The translations under genes and the position numbers were made by a program. A DNA stretch of 64,000 nt, taken from the NCBI GenBank assembly GCA_949358305.1, contig OX442314.1, positions 19,461,060 to 19,525,059 on the forward strand. Reading direction: 5' to 3'. Shown piece by piece: positions 45,672 to 64,000 of the stretch. How positions within the stretch are numbered: position 1 is the stretch's first letter; each line of letters opens with the position of its first letter. Source of the stretch: Strigamia acuminata (taxonomy: Eukaryota; Arthropoda; Chilopoda; Geophilomorpha; Linotaeniidae). A model generated the notes under the pieces. It worked only from the letters and a program-made list of their open reading frames with translations, did not search any database and was not told the DNA's origin.

Positions 45672-48600
45672 AAGGGTGGGCCAACGACGGGCGCCGGTCT
45701 GACTGCACGAGATGGCGTGGCCAGCGCCAAAACCCTGAGTCGCGTCAATTATTCAAGGCATGTTCAATTATTCAGTGCTAGAGTCGATTTGCACGCAAAC
45801 CATACTTTTTTTTCCTATTATATATTTTGACGGTCCGCCCGTCCGTTTAAATCCAGGTGGGGCATTTACAACGTGGTAAAACGGGCAAGTGTAGACAAAA
45901 CAATGGTAATCTTCACTATTTTTGACACTATATTTTTATTTTTATTTTTTTATACTAAAAATTTATTTATTTTGGAATTTTTTTATCTTTATCGGGCGAA
46001 AGAGATCGGCTTTAAAAGGCCTTGAATGATGGTTTAAAAATGAGAAGAAAAAAAATCTATTTCCAGTGTTTGTTCGCACTTATATTAAATCCAATGCCAT
46101 CATGTGTTAAGATTCCTTTACTGATAATATCTGTTACCGGTACTTTATTATTCCAAGTGGAGGGTTTTCTCATGCACGCAATCATGAATGATTAAACTTG
46201 CATTGTCTGCCATTCCAGACAAGATTATTTGCGCTCCACTACATGACACTCGATTGCGTCACAAATTTGCAAGAATATCACTCTACTGTCAGTGACATCA
46301 TGCGGCCAGTCACCGAAACCAATCTCAGACATTCATCGATCAATATAAAAAAATAGTAACATTAAGATAGGCAAACAAAAAATGATGCAGTATTTTTTTG
46401 TTTTCGAGAATATAATTTTCCTAAGTGTGCTGGGTTAAAATTCCTCTAATTAAATCAAATAAATTAAACATTTTTTTATGTTATGTGTATAAATATTCTT
46501 TTACATACAGTAATAGAAATTATAAGAAATGATGGATAACTCTCTCTCGTTGCAAAACCCTTTTAGAATTATTAATTTTAATATGCGCATATATACATTT
46601 ATTGCATTTTCAGCAAATAAATTTCTCGAATAAAAATGTTTACAACTATATTGGTGTATTGCAGCTGTACTGTGTCAGAATTTGTCAAGTGGACTTAATG
46701 CTACCAAACGCAAGAAAGTTAATAAAGTGCGTGCAGGGAACTGATAGTGATATAAGCTTGCCTTCTCACCCTTAAGTTACATGCCTATTACTTGATTGTG
46801 CCAATACATGATAAAATTTCATTGAAATCAGGTCAACTCCAGAAGGTCATTCAATCACATGCAAAATATTACAGGATTTGCCCACGGCTGTTATGATTAA
46901 AATAACTTTGCACGTAAAAAAAAAACCTGTTATCATATCGGCCTGTTGGTCTAAGATACGGGCCTAGGACTACCGCTTTTTTTTTCTTTCTTTTTTCTTC
47001 TTTCCTTTTCATTCACATTTTTCTTGCAGTTATAAACCTATTACGTATACCGTAAAAATAAAAGTTTCACTTTATTTCATCATAATAGAAATATTTGTGT
47101 GTTTTGGTTAATAGAAGTTGTAGTGAGTCTATTTGTAAAAGTTCAAAGTTGAGATGTGCATCATTATTGATATGTACTTGTGTTGATTAGAAAGGGATGA
47201 AGAACAATGTGAAACTGGCCCAAATGTTAAATCCCTCATCCATCCCGTTATAGTAAATCCTCAACCCACATTGTCACCTTTACCCTTCTTTATAAAGAGT
47301 TTTTCCCATCGAGCGAAAGAGAGGGCAATGGAGTGGTTGCTGTGTAACTCTCAGCTCCAATCCAGATTTTTTTCGGTCCCTTCTCACCCCTCAATACCAC
47401 TTACGTCCATTCTTTAGCCTCAGAATGGAAATCAAATAACTCAGTGCAAGGCCTTTTAAAAAATGCTTATTCATTTTTTTTGTAAGCAACTTTTTGTAAG
47501 ATGCAAATAGTTTTCCCTCACTATTTTTCCTTCAGAAATCAGTTGAAAGGATTTTTGCTCTTGTTTGGGAGACCCAAACCACCACCAGCAGTGATGCATG
47601 TCAAAGGGGTATAAACACCTGATCAATGGAAATCATCAAAAAGAATACATTCTCCAATAATACATGGTAATTACAGGGCAACTATCTTTTTGCTACCATG
47701 TCATTGCTACTAATGCCAAAACACATAAAAACTTTTTCCTACTTTTTCAGAAATAAAAAAAAATTATATAGCGTCAGTTAATACTTTTAAAATTATTACT
47801 TTTATATAGACCTCTTTAAACATTAAAACTTGTCATTATGTATGTACAGTGGAACCATAAAAATAAGTTTAAACGATGTACACACACACAAATACACAGC
47901 TAATGACAAACCTTTGCCAGCTTTTTACTTTTAACTATAAATATCTCTATTACTTTTTTTTATTGAGTAAATAATCATTTTTTAAATTTTTTGATATATT
48001 TCTCAAGTGTGGTTATTATTATTTTTTTTAAAGTGCCTACTAAATATACGGTAATAACAACCGAAATGATGGACGGAATGTGGTCTTGATTATCACGACA
48101 TCTATACAATTTCAAATTGCCATTTCTAATGATGATGTATATAATTGTATACATATATATCACTTTTTCACATTTCCTTCATTTTTCGAATTTTTTAATT
48201 GTAAAATCTTAGAAATTTAATAAAAAATGGCATATAAAAAGCCTGTTTAGAAAAGGTTTTCAAAAAGAAATTCAAACCATTTCCTCTAAATCTTCTTATC
48301 CAGTATTGTCAACGTAACCCAAGACAAGATGGTCGGTTTTTTTCAGCGCTTTGAATAAGAAAACGACCCCCTCCACAGCCCAAGTCGACAAAGAAAAGTC
48401 AGCGGACATTTGACAAATTAAACAGTAGTCCTGCTCCGCAACTACTCCACACAGAAAAGCAGATTGCAATTCTTCATTCGACTGTCAGCAAGAAAAGGTA
48501 ACTTATGCGACCAAATATTTCATTCCCATTCAATCGCAAAGGGTTTCGAAGAGCAATGACCTATCGGTCAGTTACCTAAGTCACCTAACAAAAATCGTAT

Positions 48601-49252
48601 AAAACTGTCCCCCATTACAGTGTCACAAGGGGCCTCCTTTTCAGAGGCATGACTGTGTGAAGGAGCAACTTGGAACCGGAAGTGGTGACACTTAGAACAG
48701 AATTGCCAACACTTTAGAAAATAGAAGTAATTCCAGTAGTTTTTAAATACATTTGCGTCTCTGCTCCAAGAAAACTATATACGTACATAACTTACGTTGC
48801 AGTGAAAACGTAAAACGTTTAACAAGTATAAAAGTGGACAATTACGCTCATTAAATAATTAAAAAATACATTTTTATACGTTGGATCTGTTAATCCATTG
48901 TGGGAAAAGTTGGGCAAAAGTGATGGTTCAGGGAGATTTTCTTAAAAGATAAAATAAGAAAAAAAATTGCGATAATTACAAAAATCTTGACTGAGTTATG
49001 TTGTGTAATGCATCACACGAAGCAACCACGATTTTGGATCAAGTTTCAGCGTAATTAAAAGTTTTATCTGAAAAAATCAGTAGACAAATTGTATTCCGTA
49101 ACCCTTATCTATTTTAAAATATTAAGCCATAAATTAATGTTAAACTGAACGAATCGAATTTTCGTTTAAATATACTTTCTTGAGTTCTATTTTTACAATC
49201 TTTCGCTTAAAAACTTGCAGGCACAGCCAAAGATCCGATTTCATAGCTCCCC

Positions 49253-49266
49253 GTATCCATGGCAAC
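49253..49266 (+). promoter_or_regulatory. X-box-like motif next to CCAAT (candidate)
   Basis: GTATCCATGGCAAC matches the RFX consensus at 13 of 14 positions. A CCAAT pentamer follows about 13 bp later (CTAGCCAATTAG). X-box plus CCAAT pairs are known promoter modules, but no gene starts nearby. Confidence 0.3.
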
Positions 49267-50787
49267 TGCCTGCTAGCCAATTAGAGGGTTAGAGGGGTAC
49301 AAAAGTTGAACCAAGGGGGAGCAAAAGCCGGCAAAACAGCACAAGGGCGAGGTCCGAAGGAAACAGTTTGGGAATACCCTTCTTCTTTTCTTTTTACTTC
49401 AAGGCCAAGGCCGGTTAAAGGCCTTGAACGAGTAGACAATTGTAGCATCGTGTCTATCGTCATGTACAAATTAAAGTTAATTCCAAACGTATTTTAAACT
49501 AATATTAAAAAAAAAAAAAATACACGTGATTCTCAACCAAAATTTATATAACTATCTATGGCTGAAGTTTGTAATATTAAATTACTTCTGGGCGTATTGA
49601 TTCCAATATATTTTATCAGAAATTTTTAAATTACTATTCATAGTAATGTGAAAGTTATGTATAGTTAAAATGGATAAATTTGGATAAAAATGCAGATTTT
49701 GTTCCATTCAGTGATTTGTATGTAAAAAAAAAAAAAGAATTAATATGTTGAAATACAATAATTTTTCCATCAAAATAAATGCAAGTCATTATTGATCGCA
49801 TATGAAATAGAAAGAGAACTTTAAAAATGTCCAGACCGATTGCCAGACCTGCTGAATACAAATGCAGTTGTGATTTTTTAAACCTCTAGGGATTGTTGCA
49901 ATCAGCGAGTCTGCTCGTCGCCTCGACCAAAACAATCTTTTATCGGGCGGCTCTTGCGTCTATCATTCAATCTGATCTAATTTAGCAACTCAGAACGTGA
50001 TGAGAATGAATCTCAAGAATTTCCAATTCTAAGACTGGCAAAAATCGAACGAGTTTGATTCACTTCTCAAGTGCAACATTATTATTTTTCAAAACGTATC
50101 GCTGTGATGGTTCAACAACGAGCGAAAAGCAGAATACAACTTTTGCAATTCTCACAAATCTTCTCAAAGTTATAATAAAATTTTAAGCGATATTCTAATT
50201 ACGACGTACATACAATTGCGTCTGAATCAGTGGAAACCAAACTCGATGAATCGCAACAGTCTGATGACTCAGTCTATCGACTTAAAAATATGAAACTGTG
50301 ATTAAATTTCAATTTGTATTTTTTTTTGTGAAATGTTTTGACTATTTCTTTAAAAAAAAAAACGGAAAGTCAAATACGCAGATACGTGTTAAATGATATT
50401 TAACTATACTTAATTTAGACTATACTAAATTATCAAATATTAAAATATATAATACAAATGCTCAAATATGAACATCCTGTAGAAAATTACCAATTAGTCA
50501 AAAATTGTAATTTGGCATAAAAATACAAAGATCAAAACGTGACAAAAAAAATGTTTAACATCATGAAGCGGCTCCAAATGCATCTTAATTTAAATTGAAA
50601 ATTAAAAATGAATAATTGAAGCAGTGTCAACCAATAACTTCCTACTTTGTCAGGAACAATCTTCAAATGTGAAAGTTGAATCACACCTATTAGTTGTAAA
50701 AATAAAAATCGTAATCCCTCCTAGCAGAGTAAAATAAAAAATAAAAAATAAAGAGGCCAAAAAAATATATGAAAATTTACACACAAA

Positions 50788-50804
50788 GTGGCGCCATCTA
50801 CTGG
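50788..50804 (-). promoter_or_regulatory. CTCF-like insulator motif (candidate)
   Basis: On the minus strand, CCAGTAGATGGCGCCAC agrees well with the animal CTCF core. It lies in AT-rich DNA far from coding exons and points toward the motif at 31401, with activin beta between them. Confidence 0.35.
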
Positions 50805-53800
50805 AAAGTTTTTGAGTAAATTTAAAATTTAAAAAAAAAGAAAAAAAAAGAAAAAAAAAATCAAACCTATCTAAACGGATGTATGAAATTGTAGGTTTAA
50901 AATTTAAATTTGAAATAACTTGACCAAAAAGGCAAACATTATTATCAACAACGAATCAAAGATGTATTTTGTTTACCATATAACAAATTGCATCCACCTG
51001 TTTCTAAATTTTTCTTTGTGGTTTGTTTATAATTCAAAAGTCACTCAGAGTGTTGTTCGTAACAAGGGACGTTTTGTTTCACAGCCTGTCTCATGACAAG
51101 TTGAATGAGCGTTTAATTATCTCGAGACTTGATAAAAAGAGGTCGAAGTAATAAAGATGGCAAGCTCAAAATGAACTGGCATTAAAAGAACCCGCTATTC
51201 TTTTTTTTTTTATTATTTAAAAATTAAAAAAAAAATAAATAAATAAAGTTGCAACTATTTTGTCATTTTTGAACTCTTCTTTTCCCTGACACACATAAAT
51301 GCAAAACCAAAAAATTTCATCAAGCAAAAAATCCCTGTGCTTCCTTTGTTCTCTAATAATGGTGTTGGGGGTCACATTGATGCTACGTTGAACCCTCATT
51401 CTATTATACGGAATACAGAATCTTACTAATTAAATTTGAAAAGTTCTCCTCTCTTATTTGTTAACCCCACATCCCTGTGTACACACGCAAACATACGTGA
51501 ATCTACTCTTTACTTTCGATTCCCCTTGCAGGTGCTAGTGCCTTTGCGACCCACAGCACAGCCCTAGCAAGTTTGACCTGTTCTGGAAGGAAAGGGGCGA
51601 GGAGTCCATCAAATCCCATAAAAAAAAAGTAGGTCGAAGAATGAAAGGATGTAGGTACATTTTTTTAAAAAAATTTTTCTTCATTTCCCTTCTCGCATTT
51701 TTTATCTCCCTCTTTTTAAGTCAAAGAGAAAGTGCCATACAAGCAAAAAAAAAAAAAACTTAAAAACTAATAATGTGTTAAAGAGTTATGTTACAACCCC
51801 ATATTTGAATACATATAGAAAATTTAATAATAATAAAAATTAAAAAAAAAATATATTAATCTGTGTTTTGAATGTCAAATAAAAAAGTTAATAAATAGGC
51901 ATCAAATGCTTCGAAGATGTTGTTTGAAAAATTCTTTGTTTGTCTATTATAATCTTCTTTATAAAAAAAGACAAAAGAAAAAATGAAATAAAAATATTTA
52001 TTTTTAATGAGGTCAGTGATAAGTTAACAATCTGTAAGGGTAAAAGGGGTAAAAAGAGAAAGGCCTTGCAAGAAGATCTGAAAGCTCCCACGAGAAGGGG
52101 AAAGGGCTCATTTCGTCATAGCATCGCGGACACCATCGCCACCTGACATACCTTACCATACCTTCAAGAGATTGAGTAAAAAAAAAAAATCATATATTTC
52201 CCAGGATTGGGGTTGGGTTCAATGAGTTAAGATCCGGGCCCGTCTCAAAGCTGCAGTCCTTTTGCAAGGCCGATCCCTGTTTTGTTGGCTATTGTACAGG
52301 CCGGTCCGGTGAAAGGGTTGGTTGGCAGGAACTGCAATCCATACGCAACTTCACAATTATCCCTCCCCCCATTCCTCCCATTCAACATTTACAACTAGGG
52401 AATATGTGAAAGAGAAGAATAAGGTGCAGAAAGATTCAGTAGAGTTAACTGAGTCAAAAGAAGTGGAGCATTCAATGTCTGCTGATTGCTTAATTACTTT
52501 TGGCTCAAAAAACCAATAATAAATCTTATTTTTTTTTTAAATAAGAAATATTAAAAATTGAAAAAAGAGAGATTTTTTTATTTTTGATTTTACTTCATTG
52601 ATATGAATTTAAGGAAGAATGTAGAAGAAACTATCGTCATTCTAGAATCTAGATACTGAGTGAAACAAAAATTGTTGTCAATTAAGTGAATAAAATCATC
52701 TTTCACTTTTAGTTTCAATTTTCGACTCAAGTAGGTCAAATATTTGATTAACTAAAAAATTAATTGAAAATTCCTCGTGGTTTTTATTGAATTTAAAATA
52801 AAATTCAAGAGGCAATAATAAATAATAAAAATCTTTTGTGTTTGTTAATTGCATTTAATTTTGATATGAATGTGAAGTATGTAACCGGACACATCAAACG
52901 AACAATGTTGCCAAGGATTACGGTTTCTTCTTTATAGTTCTTGTACCGGTAGTATAATTAAAAGTAATCACGTCACTCATATCTATACTAAGTTAATTTC
53001 TTTAATTACAGCCATGAAAATAGTTACGCACACGTTTGGAGAAATTTCTGTTCAGCTTTAAGATCCTGGACAAGTTAAGAAACTCGTATTATTGACAAAG
53101 CGTTTGTGCTCTGTATATCAAATGAACTATCCAAATAAAAACTGGTTGAGAATCTTGCGGGTGGATTCTCACCAAACATCACCTCAAATAAGCAGCAACT
53201 TTCTCTTGGGAAAAGTACACCTCGGCAAAGAAAACCTACGAAATTAACATTCCATTAACACAAGCAATCGATATTCGAAATTATCAACACAATTACAAAA
53301 TCAATCTTCTTTGCAAACAATAAAAACATCACCGGGCGATCAAATCCTAACAAGATTTTATATTCCATACAAGTTGTTCCCAGTATTTGATGACACGACA
53401 TCACAAATTTGTTTACGATCTCTCATGAAACCCCACACATCAGTCACGTAATTGTCCGACATCCATTAAAGTGCATTCCAAACTAAAACAATAAAAGAAA
53501 CACGCCTTCCTAATTAGAAACTCACACAGTACCGTCCACTTCTACTGTTTGCATTCTGTTCAATCTTTCTCACCAGAGCCAATTTAATCATTTCAGCGTT
53601 ACACTTAAATTAAAAAAAAAAACAAAAAAACTTGGTAACATCCAATGATTAATCTTCAATACGGTGACAGCATGACAGATTCCCATCAGAATCCATTGCA
53701 TGTTGACAATAAAAGAGAGTTGTGAAGCATTTATTTAGTTAGCTAATGGCATTTCATTCAATTTGTATGAAAACAATAACAGAGGGGCTGGTAGGAGATG

Positions 53801-55188
53801 TTGCCTAAATACTCGAATCATTCCTGCAGCTAATCGATCAACGATGATTCAGACGAATATAAGAATAATATAACGGTCCCCTACAATAAAAACACAAAGA
53901 AACAAATGAAACAAACGCTGCTTAATGTGTGTTGTCATCTGCTCCAAGCTTCATAGTTGTTTTCGGCTATCAACTGGAAAAAACAAGCTATTGTTTGCTT
54001 GAGATAAGCTAATATAACAGCGCCAAAATATCAGATTCTTCTTTTTGTTGCTGCTATTTTGCAACTTTCAATTAGAGCACTATGCAACCCTTGTTTCGGT
54101 GGATTTGCCCCATTTCAATGCCATGGAACATTACAAACGACTTGCAGACTCTCTCGTCAGTCTTCCATTTTAAATCACATCGGCTCTAAATAGTTCCATC
54201 ACATTTGTAACTAGCTGTAATTGTGTAATCCGTCAGACAGGAGAATAGCGTCGTGATTGAAAATAAGCATGTCGAATCGTTTATTTCAATTCAATAGGGC
54301 GATAAAGTTGGAATTAAATAATCGATAAGTTGAATTAATTGAGGGAATTAACGGGTGACTCAGCAGATGGTCATCATCATTTTCCACATTTATCCATATA
54401 CAGATCTCACCGGAAAGGTAGACACATAAAATACTTAAAGAGCAATTACGATAATGACTCAAAAAATTCCCCTTCTCGTGGAAAAATCGTGACCTGATAA
54501 TCCGAACTGTTGTCTAGGTAACTAACTTGGCCAAAGCCTGTTTTTGTACTGTTTTTTTCATTCAATTATTACAAAAAAATATATATATATTCTAAAAAAA
54601 AATATTTCCCCAAGAGTTTGCAAACAAATTAATATTTAGCATTTTAACGCGTTGCATTTTGCATTTATTTGGCCTGCTGCGGTGCTATTATTCAATTAAA
54701 AGCAATTGTCAGCTGCAATTAAAATTCCTGCTTTGAATTTTGTAGTCCGGACACTTAATTGAATAAATTGCGGGTAAATCTGAAGCAAATCATTACAGCT
54801 TCGGTTCCTATATAAATTTTTTTTTTGTCTAAAAAAGACCCAAAGAGAGAGAGAGAAATGAAAAGATAAAAAGGAAACTAGAAAAAAAAATTGTTTCATT
54901 TGAGAAAGTGCACAATAGCAAAGTTTCAAGTTTGTCAATATGCCATAAATTGTGGCTGACAGGAGTTTTCCGATGGAGGTGGAATTTCAACAGATGATTT
55001 AGAGCTGCTGTCCATTCAACTCCTCCTTCCCTTGTTCATTAGTTTTTCCATCTTTTTCAATCCCTATTTTCCACAAAATGTTAGCAGAAACAAAAGAAAT
55101 TAAAAAGCAATCAATAACAGAAATTTTCTTCCGTTGCATCAATTTTCTAAGCAGCTGCTCCAGCACAACAACTAAAAAAAAATCAATC

Positions 55189-55565
55189 TTAAAAACCGTA
55201 AAACTTGTACACGAAAATTCGATTTTTATGATTGCTACATTGTATCGCTACTGCAGGACGAACAAATGAAATACCCAAAACTGTTTGGACATCATCTGGA
55301 GAATTGAAAACGACTTTTGTAAGATAATCCTTACGGGCTGCTATAAAATAAGTTCGATTTTTGTAAAATGTGGTGTAAATACCATAAAAAGTCTGCAAGT
55401 GTGGACGTGATTGGGCAGTCGTTACATGGTAATTTTCTGTAATGATTTGTTGACCCAAAGGCACCAATTTCTGACTTTTTCAGTAAAATTTATCTGCCAG
55501 CTTTCATATAGGACAGGATAAGTTGTAGTTATACCACCACTATGTAGGTTAGGGCCAGAAGAAAT
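55189..55565 (-). pseudogene. Unrecognised ORF with an apparent one-base frameshift
   Basis: The 3' part (55189-55467, about 92 codons) reads like protein, with blocks such as FIAARKDYLTKVVFNSPDD and FVRPAVAIQCSNHKNR, and ends at a TAA. Just upstream another frame reads GGITTTYPVLYESWQINF with no stop. The two frames meet at an A-run near 55475; one base added there would join them. There is no ATG or signal peptide in view. It may be a decayed gene copy, an exon of an unseen gene, or a sequencing error in the A-run. No family is recognised. Confidence 0.35.
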
Positions 55566-57086
55566 ATGTCATCGATTTAAAACTGAATGTTAGGGCAAAC
55601 GATCCCAAAGTCGACGGCAATGCCAATTTTGCCATAAATAACTGTACAAAGTTTAACTTTCCCAAACTTCAGTCCAAAAATCCCAAGTTCAGTAAAGTTA
55701 TATAAAGTATTAAAATACAAAGACCAAAGTCACACGATAATTAATGGGGCAATCCCGCCAAAATTAAATCAACCAGATGGGCCTCAACTTTGCACTCCTA
55801 AAACAATTTCAAAAAATTTCAATCCAAAATAACACGAAATAATCACACCCACTTGTTTCCATGCTCCCTGCGACTGAAAACAGACTGAATCGGTCGCCAT
55901 TTTTGAAGGTTAATCGAGATAAGCAGTTGGAAATGTTGTTTAAAATGCTGGTTCGTCTAAATTACTTAATGAATACGCCTACGGTTTAATTTCTTAAGAT
56001 AACCTGGACCAACCGAACCAACAACACTAATGAATTCTTATTCCTAAGTTTGTTAGTTTACTGAATTAAAGAATTACCTACCTATGATGGCATTGGACGG
56101 CTGATGGAATTACCTAACCGTTGCTCCTGCTTAGTAAAACAATAGGAAAAAAAATCAAATTACTTTTTATGTTGTAACCTGAATGAATTATTATTGAATT
56201 ACAAAACATTGCTACCCTCATCTAGTGATACTCTCAAATTGCATTTTTTAACTAGTAATTACATAATTTCCTTTTTAAGTGACCCCTATTTTTCCAACGC
56301 TCATTCATATCAGACATTAAAAAATTTATTATGAAATTAAAATAATATATGGATAATTACAGCAATAAAAACTCGAGTTAAGCTGTGGAGTGCCAAGTGC
56401 TGAAAGATATAGTTACCTCAATTTAAATGTAAAAAAAATAAAATAATAATACAACGATAATGACATAGATTAAATGCCACCATTTTGCTTCAATTATTAT
56501 GCAACAATCAAATCGAGTCAGATTCAATATCAATCTTACTATCATTGTTTAATTAAAAACACATTTACATCCGCCATTTTACATCACAAATGAAATTACT
56601 CCAACTCGTTAAACAAAAAATAAAAAAAACGATTAATGAGTGATTAATGAATGGAACGCCTATATTTATGGTGCCTTGTTTTTCGGAAGATGTTTCTGTC
56701 CTAACTTAATGAATCATTCTAACGACTCTTTCAATTCAATGAATCTTCTCCCAGTAAATTTAAAAAATAAAATTTAGATGATTGAAATAATGCCTAGGAG
56801 ATAATTAAAACAGGATTTTATGACCATTCACAGACACGAAGCCATAAATTCCACATGGCTGCTACATCCGAATAAAATATTTAATTTTGGTGAGCCCTAC
56901 CCCCACATTACTATTTATTTTCGAAATTACTACTGAAAGTCCTATTGCTAAATAGAAATATTTTCGATTACAAACCCAGCTTAAATTTGGTATTTTGGCG
57001 CCACACACGCCAACGTTCTATCAACATTAATAGCATAAGAGGGAATGCGTTGGGTTTCGCAAGAATGCATTTTATATCACATTTTT

Positions 57087-57206
57087 GCATGCTATTAGTT
57101 TGCAAATGATAATATATTTTGTAAAATATATTTAAATAATGCATTTCATAATATATTTTACAAAATATAATTAATTCCGCAAAATGCTATACATTTGGAA
57201 TGCATT
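57087..57206. repeat. Dispersed repeat, copy 2 (internally deleted)
   Basis: Both ends match copy 1 at 5467-5851. Its interior is a near-palindrome around TAATGCATTT, built from ATATATTTTGTAAAATATAT-like arms. The hAT element at 57211 inserted almost exactly at its right end. Confidence 0.5.
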
Positions 57207-57210
57207 AAGT

Positions 57211-57515
57211 CAGCGGTCGGCAACTGGCGGACCGCGGAAGGTCGGAACTTGGACCACGGTGACGTTTTAGCGACGTTTTTCCCTCGGTTTCTTTGGTTTT
57301 TCAGTGTTTTTTTCTTCTTCTTGTTTTTCCTGTTTTTTTCATGTTTTTTAGGTTCTATTGGCATTTTTTGGGTTGTGTGTGTTTATTGGGGGATTTATTT
57401 GGTTTTTAAGTGTTTTCTTAGGTTTTTAGTAAGGTTTTTAAGTGTTCTTTTCTAGACCTCGATAAAAATTTTCAATAGTATCCGGACCCCACTTAAAATT
57501 ACTTGCCGACCCCTG
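57211..57515. mobile_element. Non-autonomous hAT-superfamily MITE (305 bp)
   Basis: The left end CAGCGGTCGGCAA and the complement of the right end CAGGGGTCGGCAA match at 12 of 13 positions. The element is bounded by a perfect 8-bp target duplication, CATTAAGT, at 57203-57210 and 57516-57523. The CAG start and 8-bp duplication are hAT hallmarks. The interior is T-rich, with no transposase. Confidence 0.92.
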
Positions 57516-57523
57516 CATTAAGT

Positions 57524-58361
57524 GATAATCAATTACAAGGGCCCGATCATATTGTCGGCAGAATTATTAATTTTCCCCCCCTGTATCAGCTGTACTTGAC
57601 GTGGTTAGTTTACTTCCTGAAAATCCCAGGTTTGATTATCAGTCGCTTAGAATAATTAGAAGTGAAACGAGTGATGATATTTCCTGAGTTAAAATCTCAA
57701 GGACTATAAGTGCTGCAGAATCAGCAATTGTGAAGTCGGTGCATCAGTATTAAACCGAAAATTAATTCCAAAGACTTAAAAAATTACATATTATAATTAT
57801 TATTTTTTCCTTGCTATTTCATCGCTGAAAATGAAAAGAATTAATAACAAACAGACAGACATAACCAAATTATCATGGACAATTCTAACAATATTTATTG
57901 CCTTCAACAACACAACCTACAGGAAATACAATCTTTAGGAAGAAAAAAAAAATAAGGTCAAAAACTTCTCAAATTTAAGTGTAATCTACGTTTAAACTAT
58001 TTTTAAAAATTAAAAAATAAAAAATAAAAATGAAAAGCACAGTTTATAATGAAAAAATTTACACTTTAGTTATTTTTTCTTTTGTCTTCATTTGAAAAGT
58101 TATTTGCACAAAATATCAAAGTTGTACTCCAAATATGAAACATTTAAGATTTCTTAAATACTAAATGTCGTACGTCCACAAGTTAACGAGTTGAATATTA
58201 CAAAGAAGTCTCGAATCCGGAATCGTCTTGCCAATTGTCTTACCTCAAAATCTTTATCTTTAAACTTTTAACTTGATTTGCTTTCATTTCCCTTCTTTAG
58301 TCATAATCAACTCCAATCTTGTGAACCCAGATGTAGAAAAAAAAATGTTACAAATCGTACT
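57524..58361. other. Mi-2 3' UTR and flank
   Basis: AT-rich DNA downstream of the Mi-2 stop on the minus strand. Minus-strand AATAAA signals lie near 57895, so the UTR may be about 0.45 kb. Nothing else was recognised. Confidence 0.5.

Positions 58362-64000
<5,639 letters not shown>

Larger units (their letters stand above)
45672..55188. other. Gene-poor region with low-complexity tracts
   Basis: AT-rich DNA with pyrimidine tracts near 46978-47015 (and 45125-45175 just to the left). Moderately GC-rich patches lie near 47.25-47.4, 48.3-48.5, 49.2-49.4, 51.5-51.6 and 52.2-52.35 kb. I found no protein-coding exon, tRNA or rRNA that I would defend. Confidence 0.4.

Noticed and set aside
46940-46985. 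tRNA-Pro-like head (TGTTGGTCTA) followed by a T-run resembling a Pol III terminator
   Set aside because: No B-box or 3' half of a tRNA follows, and the acceptor stem cannot pair. A SINE head or chance is more likely.
52322-52519. 65-codon plus-strand ORF
   Set aside because: No recognisable motif; lies next to a GC-rich patch and ends in low-complexity AT-rich sequence.

Overview
The window is nuclear DNA of an insect, most likely a beetle. It is AT-rich, its introns are often only 50-80 bp, and its genes are animal genes: calbindin-32, an orphan class C receptor, activin beta and Mi-2. A Ty1/copia retroelement and MITE-like repeats sit between and inside them. The beetle assignment is inference; the sequence itself only supports an insect-like animal genome.

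Layout, left to right. 0.1-0.9 kb (+): last exon of a tyrosine/proline-rich repeat protein. 1.7-6.5 kb (+): a complete ten-exon calbindin-32-type gene with six canonical EF-hands. 8.9-20.8 kb (+): a twelve-exon GPR158/GPR179-type class C receptor. Its 7.4-kb first intron holds a MITE-like foldback element and a full-length Copia element with 183/184 identical LTRs, a 5-bp target duplication and a gag lacking its N-terminal part. 20.56-27.99 kb: a tandem duplication. Unit A holds the receptor's last exon, a DUSP14-like phosphatase, a Ser/Thr kinase and a broken BTB-Kelch copy. Unit B holds a broken receptor exon, a second phosphatase, only the tail of the kinase, and the 3' part of the intact BTB-Kelch gene. 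29.9-31.0 kb (+): a small two-exon membrane protein. 32.9-37.4 kb (+): a complete two-exon activin beta ligand. 37.4-57.2 kb: a gene-poor stretch with GC-rich islands, two candidate small minus-strand ORFs, a frameshifted ORF and a 305-bp hAT MITE with an 8-bp target duplication. 58.4-64.0 kb (-): the 3' 24 exons of the chromatin remodeller Mi-2 (CHD3/4/5), running off the right edge.

The genes do not form an operon or a single pathway. Activin beta, the receptor, the kinase, the phosphatases and Mi-2 are separate signalling or chromatin genes. The strongest structural story is the duplication: each breakpoint-truncated inner copy decayed while the outer copies stayed intact, and one phosphatase copy keeps its catalytic core but lost the ancestral start. 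Exon limits were read by eye from GT-AG (once GC-AG) borders; coding lengths close in frame for every multi-exon gene.
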